This document shows, piece after piece, positions 53,811 through 61,702 of a stretch of DNA of 64,000 nucleotides (positions are counted from its first letter, which is position 1; the number at the start of each line of letters is the position of its first letter). The DNA is from Rhizobium rhizogenes NBRC 13257 (GTDB lineage: Bacteria; Pseudomonadota; Alphaproteobacteria; Rhizobiales; Rhizobiaceae). Position numbers and translations under genes: made by a program. The DNA is taken from positions 434,001 to 498,000 of the forward strand of contig NZ_BAYX01000005.1 of the NCBI RefSeq assembly GCF_000696095.1. Reading direction: 5' to 3'. The notes under the pieces are model-generated. The model was not told where the DNA came from. It worked only from the letters and a program-made list of their open reading frames with translations, and made no database searches.

Positions 53811-55151
53811 ATGGACAAGGTCTTTCCGCTTACCACAGCCTTTGCCGAGGCCATCGTCTCGTCCGAGCCTCTGAAGGACAAAGCCGCCTTTCAGGCGGCA
53901 CGCACCGCGATTATCGACTGGCTGGCCTGCGCTTTTGGTGGCGCGCTCGATCGCACGACGCTGATCCTGCTCGATCAGCTCTCCCCCGGCGACGGCAATG
54001 CCGTGATTGTCGGGCAAGAGCGCAGGACCGATGCCCTGACGGCCGCGCTCATCAATGCCCATGCCGGGCATGTGCTCGACTACGACGATGTGCATTCAAG
54101 CGTGCGCGGCCATCCGACGACGGTGATCGTTCCCGCACTTCTGGCGCTTGCCTCGGAAACCCGGCTTTCCGCCGAGCAACTGACTGCCGGCTACATCGTG
54201 GGGCTTGAAGCCATGGCTCGCCTCGGGCTTTCGCTCGGCACCAAGCACTACGAGAACGGCTTCCATGCGACCGCGACGCTCGGCACGATCGGTGCCGCGG
54301 CGGCCGTCGCCCATGTGCTCGACTACTCCGTCGAAGAGACCGCCGTGGCGCTTGGGCTTGCCGCCACTCATTCAAGCGGATTACGCCTGCAGTTCGGCTA
54401 TGATGCAAAGCCCTACCACGCCGGCATGGCCGCTCGCTCCGGTCTCTTGTCCGCCAGGCTCGCCAAGGCAGGCTTCGGCGGTGCCAGGGATTTCCTCGAT
54501 AATCCCATCGGCTTCTTCTCCGCATTCGCCTTTGGCGAAGAGCGTCCACAGGCCACAGTGGAGAGCTGGGGATCGCCCTGGCAGATCGTCTCGCCCGGAC
54601 TGACGCTGAAGGCCTTTCCGTGCTGCACGGCAAGCCATCCCGTCGGCGTGATCGGCATTCAACTGCATCAGGAAGGTTTGCGTGCGGACGCGATCGAGTC
54701 CGTCACCATCACCTTCCCGCCGGGCGGGGATGCCGCGCTGGTGGTGACGAACCCGACCACCGGAATCGATGCGCGCTTCAGCGCCGAATATGTCTTTGCG
54801 ACCGCCGTGATCGACGGAGCACTCCGGATCGACCATTTCGGCGAGACGCCGGTGCGCCAAGATCTGATGGCGGTCGCCCGCCGCGTACGACGCCGCCATG
54901 ACGAGGCAGCCCCTCGCCTGTCCAGTGACCCGAAGACACGCTTCGTGATCGCGGATGTGCTCCTCACCAATGGCGAGCGACTGACCCGCGAGTTCAAGGG
55001 GCTGCCCGGCGTCACCGACCCAACCGACAAATTCCGCGGCGCCACCGGCAAGCATCCGGCCGTTTCAGCCGTTCCAGAGCTTGCAGGGACGATGCGGAGC
55101 GAGGATGATCTCTATCGCCTCCTCGATTTGCTCGGCCAGCGGCTGACCTGA
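53811..55151 (+). CDS. MmgE/PrpD-family protein
   Basis: The 446-residue protein matches the MmgE/PrpD family: an N-terminal helical domain (AIIDWLACAFGGALD near residue 29; INAHAGHVLDYDDVH near 82) and a smaller C-terminal domain with KAFPCCTASHPVGV near residue 265. Known members are 2-methylcitrate dehydratase, aconitate-forming enzymes and iminodisuccinate epimerase, all handling polycarboxylates. It is coupled to an ABC importer and a flavin monooxygenase, so it probably processes the imported compound. The reaction cannot be named. Confidence 0.87.
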   Translation: MDKVFPLTTAFAEAIVSSEPLKDKAAFQAARTAIIDWLACAFGGALDRTTLILLDQLSPGDGNAVIVGQERRTDALTAALINAHAGHVLDYDDVHSSVRGHPTTVIVPALLALASETRLSAEQLTAGYIVGLEAMARLGLSLGTKHYENGFHATATLGTIGAAAAVAHVLDYSVEETAVALGLAATHSSGLRLQFGYDAKPYHAGMAARSGLLSARLAKAGFGGARDFLDNPIGFFSAFAFGEERPQATVESWGSPWQIVSPGLTLKAFPCCTASHPVGVIGIQLHQEGLRADAIESVTITFPPGGDAALVVTNPTTGIDARFSAEYVFATAVIDGALRIDHFGETPVRQDLMAVARRVRRRHDEAAPRLSSDPKTRFVIADVLLTNGERLTREFKGLPGVTDPTDKFRGATGKHPAVSAVPELAGTMRSEDDLYRLLDLLGQRLT

Positions 55152-55181
55152 ACCTTTTCCGCAATTCCAAGGCATGAAACC

Positions 55182-56480
55182 ATGAGCAAAACCCGCAAGA
55201 TCCATCTCGGCCTTTTCCTGCAGGGAGCCGGTCATCACGTCTCCGGCTGGCGCCATCCGGACGCCGAAGCCGGCAGCGAGAACTTCGACCTGCTGCGCCG
55301 CGTGGCGCAAATGGCGGAAGCGGCCAAATTCGACATGCTGTTTCTGGCCGACGGTCTGACAAGCGGCGTCGACGCACACCCATCGATGATCGCGCGCTTC
55401 GAGCCACTGACCCTGCTTGCCTCGCTTGCCATGGTCACCGACAAGATCGGCCTTGCCGCCACGGCATCGACCACCTACGGCGAACCCTATCATCTCGCCC
55501 GCGCCTTTGCCTCGATCGATCATCTGAGCCACGGCCGCGCTGCCTGGAACATCGTTACGACCTCCTATGCGCGCACCGCCGCCAACTTTTCCAAGAGCCA
55601 CCCGGAACACGACGAGCGTTATGCCGTGGCGGAGGAGTTCGTCGATGTGGTGCGCGGGCTCTGGGACAGCTGGGACGACGATGCCTTCCGTAAGGACAAG
55701 GAAAACGGTGTCTATGCCGATCCGTCCAAGGTGCATGTGCTCGATCACAAGGGTAAGTACTATACGGTCAAGGGACCGCTCAACATTCCGCGCTCCCCGC
55801 AGGGGCAACCGGTCCTGATCCAGGCAGGCTCCTCCGGTCCGGGCCAGGATCTCGCCGCCCGCACCGCCGACATCGTCTTTACCGCACAGCAAAGCCTCGA
55901 CGAAGCCCAGGCCTTCTACAAGAGCCTCAAGGGCCGGGTTGCCGGCTTCGGACGCGATCCTGATAGCGTGGCGGTCATGCCGGGCTTCCTGCCGGTGATC
56001 GGCAGGACGGCGGCGGAAGCGCGCGAGAAGCTCGATGTCCTCAATCGCTGGACGGACATCAAGAGCGCCATGCCGCTTCTCGAAGAACGGATCGGCCACA
56101 GCCTCGCCGACTATGATCTCGACGGCCCGCTGCCGGATCTGCCGATTTCGGACCAGTTGCGCAGCCGCGCCGAACTGCTGACCGAGCTTGCACGCCGCGA
56201 GAAGCTGACGATCCGCGAGCTTGCCCTGCGGGTTGCCGCCGGCCGCGGCCATCACATTGTCCTCGGCACGCCAATCGAGATTGCCGAGCGCATGCAGCAA
56301 TGGTTCGAAAACCGCGCCGCCGACGGCTTCAACGTCATGCCGCCCTTCTTCCCGGGCGGGCTTGAGGATTTCACCCGCGAAGTGGTGCCGATCCTGCAGG
56401 AAAAGGGTCTTTTCCGTACCGAATATGAAGGCACGACCTTGCGCGACCATCTCGGCATTCCCCGACCGTCCCTCGGCTGA
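55182..56480 (+). CDS. Flavin-dependent monooxygenase, LLM class (NtaA/SnaA/DszA family)
   Basis: The 432-residue protein begins with the family motif KIHLGLFLQGAGHHVSGWRH (core LGLFLQGAGHH) and has GEPYHLARAFASIDHLSHGR near residue 106 and WNIVTTSY. The bacterial luciferase-like TIM barrel uses FMNH2 from a partner reductase to oxidise substrates such as nitrilotriacetate, pristinamycin precursors or sulfones. No flavin reductase is encoded nearby. It is last in the RpiR-controlled unit. Its transcript ends at a strong terminator 33 bp downstream. Confidence 0.88.
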   Translation: MSKTRKIHLGLFLQGAGHHVSGWRHPDAEAGSENFDLLRRVAQMAEAAKFDMLFLADGLTSGVDAHPSMIARFEPLTLLASLAMVTDKIGLAATASTTYGEPYHLARAFASIDHLSHGRAAWNIVTTSYARTAANFSKSHPEHDERYAVAEEFVDVVRGLWDSWDDDAFRKDKENGVYADPSKVHVLDHKGKYYTVKGPLNIPRSPQGQPVLIQAGSSGPGQDLAARTADIVFTAQQSLDEAQAFYKSLKGRVAGFGRDPDSVAVMPGFLPVIGRTAAEAREKLDVLNRWTDIKSAMPLLEERIGHSLADYDLDGPLPDLPISDQLRSRAELLTELARREKLTIRELALRVAAGRGHHIVLGTPIEIAERMQQWFENRAADGFNVMPPFFPGGLEDFTREVVPILQEKGLFRTEYEGTTLRDHLGIPRPSLG

Positions 56481-56512
56481 GACACTCCGTCGGTTCGAAA
56501 CCGGTAGGTTTG

Positions 56513-56547
56513 AGGCCCGCTCTTCAGATTGGAGAGCGGGCCTTTTT
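56513..56547 (+). terminator. Strong intrinsic terminator
   Basis: AGGCCCGCTCT (56513-56523) and AGAGCGGGCCT (56533-56543) form a perfect 11-bp stem with a 9-base loop, followed by TTTT. It ends the ABC/monooxygenase operon just before the convergent MFS gene. Confidence 0.88.
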
Positions 56548-56555
56548 GCGACCGA

Positions 56556-57863
56556 TCAGATGCGCGAGGCGCCTGTGCCTTTCAGATCGCGCGATGTTGA
56601 GGCGCGAGCCACCACGCGCCCGACAAACAGAACCAGCACGGCGGCTATCGTCAGGCAGCCGGCGAGGAAGAACATCGGTGCGATGGTGCTTCCGGTGGTG
56701 TCCTTGATCCACGGCACGACGTTCTGCGCGACGAAACCTCCGAGATTGCCGATGGAGTTGATCGCCGCCAGACCTGCAGCGGCACCAGCCCCTTGCAGGA
56801 ACCGTGACGGCAGACTCCAGAAAACCGGCTGTCCGGCGAAGATGCCAGCTGCGGCGACGCAGAGGAATGCGAACTGCAGCGTATGATTGGGAATGACCGC
56901 CGACAGCACCAGGCACACAGCTCCCGTCAATGCGGAAACGACTATATAGGGCGTCTTGGAGGCGGCCTTGTCCGCCATCGACGGGACAACATAAAGAGCG
57001 ACCGCGACGAGCAACCAGGGAATGATGTTCAGGAACCCATTGGTGGTGTTGCTGACCCCGAAGCCCTTGACGATGGTCGGCAGCCAATAGCTGAGGCCGT
57101 AGGCTGCCAGCGGAAAGCCGACATAGCAAATCGCCATCAACAGAACGCGCGGATTGATCAGAGCCTTGAAGCCGTCGGATGCATGCTGCTCCATGCCTGC
57201 ATTTTCAGCGGCAAGCCGATCCTTGAGCCACTTCTTTTCGTCAGTGCTGAGAAAGCCCGCCTTTTCCGGCAGATCGGACAGATAGAAGAAGGTTACGAAT
57301 CCGGCGATGATGGCTGGAATACCGGTGACGATGAAGACCCATTGCCACCCGGCATGACCATAGAGGCCGTCCATGTCCAGCAGAAGGCCACCGATCGGCG
57401 CTCCGATCGCATTGGCCAAGGCACTGAAGATCATGAACAGCCCGACCATGGTGCCGCGATAGGCCGAGGGATACCAAAGCGTCAGGAGATAGAGGACACC
57501 CGGAAAGAAACCCGCTTCGCAAGCGCCGAGCAGGAAGCGCAGAATATAGAACATGGTCGGGTTCTGGGTATAAGCCAATGCGACCGTGACAATGCCCCAG
57601 GACACCAGAATGCGCGCAAACCACTTGCTCGCACCGAACCTGTCGAGGAGCAGGTTGCTCGGGACTTCGAACAGGAAATAGCCGATAAAAAACAACGACG
57701 CGCCCAGGCCGTAGGCATATTCACTCATGCCCAGAGCGCCAACCATTTCCAGTTTCGCGTAGCTGACATTCTGGCGATCGATATAGGCGATAAGATAGAG
57801 AATACCTAGAAAAGGCATAAGTCTCCAAGTGATCTTGGAGATAAGCTGTTTTTCGTCAACCAC
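56556..57863 (-). CDS. MFS transporter, anion:cation symporter family
   Basis: The start is a GTG at 57863, fixed by GGAGG seven bases upstream; an ATG four bases before it is out of frame. The 435-residue protein has 12 hydrophobic segments. The start (LMPFLGILYLIAYIDRQNVSYAKLEM, core YLIAYIDRQNVSYAK) and the FGASKWFARILVSWG stretch are those of the ACS family, which imports tartrate, phthalate or 4-hydroxyphenylacetate-like organic anions. It is convergent with the monooxygenase operon and may bring in a related acid. Confidence 0.87.
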   Translation of the reverse strand: MVDEKQLISKITWRLMPFLGILYLIAYIDRQNVSYAKLEMVGALGMSEYAYGLGASLFFIGYFLFEVPSNLLLDRFGASKWFARILVSWGIVTVALAYTQNPTMFYILRFLLGACEAGFFPGVLYLLTLWYPSAYRGTMVGLFMIFSALANAIGAPIGGLLLDMDGLYGHAGWQWVFIVTGIPAIIAGFVTFFYLSDLPEKAGFLSTDEKKWLKDRLAAENAGMEQHASDGFKALINPRVLLMAICYVGFPLAAYGLSYWLPTIVKGFGVSNTTNGFLNIIPWLLVAVALYVVPSMADKAASKTPYIVVSALTGAVCLVLSAVIPNHTLQFAFLCVAAAGIFAGQPVFWSLPSRFLQGAGAAAGLAAINSIGNLGGFVAQNVVPWIKDTTGSTIAPMFFLAGCLTIAAVLVLFVGRVVARASTSRDLKGTGASRI

Positions 57864-58224
57864 GTCATTTCCTCCCTGGGGCAAAGCTGGACCATGTAGA
57901 TAGCGCAGCCCGGTGGTTTTCAATCTAAAAGCGATTGAAAAAACAAGACGGCCCGCGTGCGTTCCGCCTCCCCATCCACTGGCAATAGAGGAAAAGTCGC
58001 TGCAGGCGGCAAAACGCGCCACCGACGACCACCAGTCGGATGTATTTTCCGACGAAATATCTCTTAGTTTGGAAATTACCGCATTGGATTGACCTAAGAA
58101 GATCAAAACTAACATGATGGTTGCGGCATTCCGTTCTGCCGTAGCGCCTGATATGGAAGGCACACGACGGATATTTGGAGCGCCGCAGGGCAAAAATAAC
58201 TCCGAATGCCAGCAGGATGCTCGT

Positions 58225-58237
58225 ATGTTTCAAACAT
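58225..58237. promoter_or_regulatory. 13-bp perfect palindrome, candidate operator
   Basis: ATGTTTCAAACAT is a perfect palindrome around a central C. It lies 21 bp upstream of the CRP-like site and about 200 bp before the acyltransferase start. The regulator is unknown. Confidence 0.4.
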
Positions 58238-58258
58238 GTGATTGCCGTCGGTTAATTT

Positions 58259-58274
58259 AGTGAAATTTGTCACA
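58259..58274 (+). promoter_or_regulatory. CRP-like binding site
   Basis: AGTGA-N6-TCACA agrees with the TGTGA-N6-TCACA consensus at nine of ten fixed positions. It is about 160 bp before the acyltransferase start, so it may act on a promoter in the leader. Confidence 0.45.
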
Positions 58275-58435
58275 GTTTGGCCGGATTCGCTCATGAACGC
58301 TCGGGAGGCGCTTGGCGTTTTGCCGGTCCACACGGGGCTTAGGAAGAAGTGTAAAACGCAAACGACAAGAACAATATTGGGGAGTTGGCGCCGTCAAGGA
58401 GAGTGTCCGACAAAGGCTGAAAACCGGGGGTGTCT

Positions 58436-59572
58436 ATGTCGAATACACGCGACCGCCAATTGGACGGGCTGAGAACTCTTGCTGTCACAATGGTGCTATA
58501 CGCACATTTCGTCGCGGCCGACGGAAATTTTTGGGGGCATCTCGGTGTCCGTCTCTTCTTTGTGATCAGTGGATTCCTGATCACGCGACTGTTGTTGGAT
58601 GCGCGCTCCGCCGTTCAATATGAGCCGGCCACCGCGCTGAAATCATTCTATATTCGCCGCGCGCTGCGTATATTCCCTCCCTACTTCGCGCTGCTGGGCT
58701 TCGTTTGGTTCGTCAACCTCGAGGGCGCCCGCGGCAGCCTGAAATGGCACGCGCTTTATCTGTCAAACTACTGGTATGCCATTCGCGATCAATGGACGCC
58801 CTGGATTCTGTGTCACACCTGGAGCCTCAGCATCGAGGAGCAATTCTATATTGCCTGGCCGCTGGTGATGCTGTTGGCACCACGCCGGATGATCGAACGG
58901 ATCTGCGTCGCCGTCATTGCATGCTCGATCGCCTACCGCCTCTGTTGGCCCCTGACGGGAACGCCTTCGCTCATGCGCGATCTGCTTCCCTCGGCGTCGA
59001 TGGACGCCCTGGCGGCAGGCGCGCTGCTCGCGGCTTATCGTGGCAGGACCGATGCCTGGCCGCAATGGATGCGGCTAAGCTGGATGCCGCTTACAGCCGC
59101 GGCTGTCATCGCACTGTGGCTGAGATCAGAACCCATGACACCGCTGCTCGACTGGACAGTTTGGATCGGCAGCGAGGTTTTGCCGCTCATGCCGCTAGTC
59201 ACGCTGGTCGGTTGCTGTTCGTCAGGGCTAACGCCCCCCCTCGGCCGGCTGCTCGAACTCCCGCCTATAATGGCCATTGGGCGCATCAGTTACGGCATTT
59301 ACCTTTTCCATCCGATCGTCCTGTCCTTGATCGTCAAGGCTCAGCCCTGGATTCCGATGAATGTCTCGGAACAAGGTCTTGCCCGCTTCGCCATCGGCAG
59401 TGCGGCCACGTTAATGCTCGCCTCGATCTCCTGGGTGATGTTCGAAAAGCCACTCAACAATCTCAAGCGCTACTTCCCTTACGTGGTCGCGAAAGACCAT
59501 GCCCTTGCCACGCCAACCGCGATTGCGGGCGGTCCAGACCTCCGATCTCCAATAAGCATGCGAGCTGAATAA
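58436..59572 (+). CDS. Acyltransferase family 3 (OafA/ExoZ-like), integral membrane
   Basis: The ATG at 58436 gives 378 residues; an in-frame GTG is two codons earlier. The start has the family pattern RDRQLDGLRTLAVTMVLYAHF, with the conserved His (core YAHF), followed by LGVRLFFVISGFLITRLLL. About ten transmembrane helices follow. These enzymes O-acetylate surface polysaccharides or lipooligosaccharides at the inner membrane. Its stop overlaps the start of the glycosyltransferase gene (TAATG), so it heads a polysaccharide operon. Confidence 0.88.
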   Translation: MSNTRDRQLDGLRTLAVTMVLYAHFVAADGNFWGHLGVRLFFVISGFLITRLLLDARSAVQYEPATALKSFYIRRALRIFPPYFALLGFVWFVNLEGARGSLKWHALYLSNYWYAIRDQWTPWILCHTWSLSIEEQFYIAWPLVMLLAPRRMIERICVAVIACSIAYRLCWPLTGTPSLMRDLLPSASMDALAAGALLAAYRGRTDAWPQWMRLSWMPLTAAAVIALWLRSEPMTPLLDWTVWIGSEVLPLMPLVTLVGCCSSGLTPPLGRLLELPPIMAIGRISYGIYLFHPIVLSLIVKAQPWIPMNVSEQGLARFAIGSAATLMLASISWVMFEKPLNNLKRYFPYVVAKDHALATPTAIAGGPDLRSPISMRAE

Positions 59573-60675
59573 TGACTGTTCCATTGGTCTCCGTCGTACT
59601 GCCCGTCTACAACGGCGAACTTTATCTTGCCGCGGCGATCGAAAGCATCCTGCGCCAGGATCACGAACGCCTCGATGTCATCGCAATCGACGATGGCTCC
59701 ACCGATCGATCGCTGGATATCCTGCAACGCTACCGAAAGGCGGATGATCGCATCCGTATCGTCTCGCGGGAGAACCGTGGCCTTATCGCAACCTTGAACG
59801 AAGGCATGACCCTGGCGAAAGGCGACTTTGTCGCCAGGATGGATGCCGACGACATTTCCTATTCGACACGCCTCTCGCGACAGGTTTCCTTGTTCACGCA
59901 GCGGCCCGAGCTGGCGATCAGTGGCACGGGCATCGACCGGCTCATCGGCAATCGTGTCGTGCGCGGCACGCAAAACCCGATCCATCTTTCAGCGGACTGG
60001 CATGTACTGTCGATGTTCTACACCGTCTTCATGCACTCGACCGTGATGTACAATCGCAATGTCATCCCCCAAGGCATGCTGATGTATGACGCAAGCTATG
60101 TGCATGCGGAAGACTTCGATCTGTTCCGACGGATTACGCGAGAGTTTCCGGCCGCCATGATCGAGGAGAGCCTGGTCGCATACCGCATTCACGACGAGAG
60201 CGTCACGAACAAGCATAAACGGCAAATGCGCCGGACCCATCTGAAGATCGCCGCCGAGAATCTTCTGCGGGAATCCTTGATCGACGATCCGGACGCTCTC
60301 CACGACATCGGTGCGATGGTAACGCCCGACACGGTTCGCCGCGTCGCCGACTGTCTTGTCTCCATGGAAGAGAAAATCGCGACCCGTACCAAGGCACCGT
60401 CGTCAAGCTATGAAGACGGTGCTTTGTGCTTCTTCTACTTCCTCTACCAGCTCATCGCTGACGAGAAGCAACCACAACTGACGCACGCATTCCTGACGCG
60501 CACCGGAAAATGGCACCTTATCCGGCGCCGGGAACGGTACGGCCTTCGCGCCGGCGCCTATGCGCCATGGTGCAGCCGCGTCTGGGGCGAGGCAAGCACG
60601 CAATTGGACGCGCTGGCACGGTATAGGCAATCAGTGCCTATCAAAGCGGTGCCACCGCTTCAGGGTCTAGCATAG
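59572..60675 (+). CDS. Glycosyltransferase family 2
   Basis: The 367-residue protein has a GT-A fold start (VSVVLPVYNGELYLAAAIESI core near residue 5), DVIAIDDGSTDRS near 40 and the metal-binding DxD region ARMDADDIS near 88. The remaining ~250 residues are a family-specific part without predicted membrane helices. It would add a sugar from a nucleotide donor to a growing surface glycan on the cytoplasmic face. It overlaps the acyltransferase stop by one base. Confidence 0.9.
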   Translation: MTVPLVSVVLPVYNGELYLAAAIESILRQDHERLDVIAIDDGSTDRSLDILQRYRKADDRIRIVSRENRGLIATLNEGMTLAKGDFVARMDADDISYSTRLSRQVSLFTQRPELAISGTGIDRLIGNRVVRGTQNPIHLSADWHVLSMFYTVFMHSTVMYNRNVIPQGMLMYDASYVHAEDFDLFRRITREFPAAMIEESLVAYRIHDESVTNKHKRQMRRTHLKIAAENLLRESLIDDPDALHDIGAMVTPDTVRRVADCLVSMEEKIATRTKAPSSSYEDGALCFFYFLYQLIADEKQPQLTHAFLTRTGKWHLIRRRERYGLRAGAYAPWCSRVWGEASTQLDALARYRQSVPIKAVPPLQGLA

Positions 60676-60676
60676 C

Positions 60677-61702
60677 ATGGCGGGGGGACGCCCCGACATA
60701 GTGCGAGAGCACGCGCAGAAAGCCGCCAAGGTTCCATCCTCTTCCGGAGGGTACGGTCCCGTGGCGAGCTTTATCGTCTGCACCCGCAACCGCGCCGCAG
60801 CGCTCGAAGCCTGCATCCGGTCGATCGAGGTCGCCTGTCGCTCACATGCGACGATGGCGAGCGAACTTGTGGTGGTCGACAATGGCTCGACCGACGATAC
60901 CACCGAGCGTCTGGCCCATATCGCTGCGACCTCGAGCATGACGATCATACCGGTGATGGAACCGCGCCGTGGTTTAGCGGCCGCCCGCAATACGGGCATG
61001 GAGCGGTCGCGCGGCCAGATCTTGATTTTCATCGACGATGACTGCGAGATCGACGATCACTACCTACAAGACCTGGAGCGACACTATGTGACCGACGAGC
61101 AATATATCGTTCGGGGCGGCCGCGTCGAACTCGGCAGCGCCCGTGATCTGCCCTTCACGATCAAGCGATCGCCGGAGCGCGCGTTTTTCAGCCCGGACGT
61201 CCATCCCGGCGGCTTCATACTGGGTTGCAACATGACCATGCACCGCGAAGTCGCCATGCGCGTCGGTCTCTTTGATGAGCGGTTCGGCGCCGGCGCCGCC
61301 CTGCAATCCGCCGAGGATACCGATTATCTGGTCCGCGCCTTCCAACTCGGCATCCCGATCGAATATGTGCCCGACATGACTGTTTTCCATTATCATGGGC
61401 GGGATACACGCGAAGCGATCGAGCGGCTTCATCGAAGCTACAGCCTTGGAAACGGAGGGCTTTGCCTGAAGCACATGTTCAAGGCACCGTGGTTGTTGCG
61501 TCACTTTTGCTGGACCCTTCGGTCGGCCTGGCAAGAGCTGTTGGGTGGATCTCGTTTTGACCCGGAAGTCTCGCTATCGCACTGGCCGATCATATTCATG
61601 AATTTGCTGGGCGCCGCCGAATTCGTGCGTCTCACTGTGACCGGCCGGCGGGAGCAGCCGGACGTAAACCAGATCAAACAGGCAGCTCGTTCGCTGAGGT
61701 GA
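60677..61702 (+). CDS. Glycosyltransferase family 2 (second)
   Basis: The 341-residue protein starts one base after the preceding stop. It has VASFIVCTRNRAAALEACI near residue 30, LVVVDNGSTDDT near 65 and the DxD-type IFIDDDCEID near 115, then GGFILGCNMTMHREV near 176, as in ExoU/WsaE-like enzymes. It forms an operon with the other glycosyltransferase and the ABC exporter. Donor and acceptor sugars are unknown. Confidence 0.9.
   Translation: MAGGRPDIVREHAQKAAKVPSSSGGYGPVASFIVCTRNRAAALEACIRSIEVACRSHATMASELVVVDNGSTDDTTERLAHIAATSSMTIIPVMEPRRGLAAARNTGMERSRGQILIFIDDDCEIDDHYLQDLERHYVTDEQYIVRGGRVELGSARDLPFTIKRSPERAFFSPDVHPGGFILGCNMTMHREVAMRVGLFDERFGAGAALQSAEDTDYLVRAFQLGIPIEYVPDMTVFHYHGRDTREAIERLHRSYSLGNGGLCLKHMFKAPWLLRHFCWTLRSAWQELLGGSRFDPEVSLSHWPIIFMNLLGAAEFVRLTVTGRREQPDVNQIKQAARSLR

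Larger units (their letters stand above)
57864..58435. promoter_or_regulatory. 572-bp divergent control region, MFS gene / polysaccharide operon
   Basis: I find no gene here. The right half has two sharp sites described below: a 13-bp perfect palindrome and a CRP-like site. The last ~150 bases before the acyltransferase would be a long leader. The left half holds the MFS promoter and nothing I can name. Confidence 0.45.

Noticed and set aside
57864..58193. Longer N-terminus for the MFS transporter
   Set aside because: The added residues are not family-like, and GGAGG sits seven bases before the GTG at 57863.
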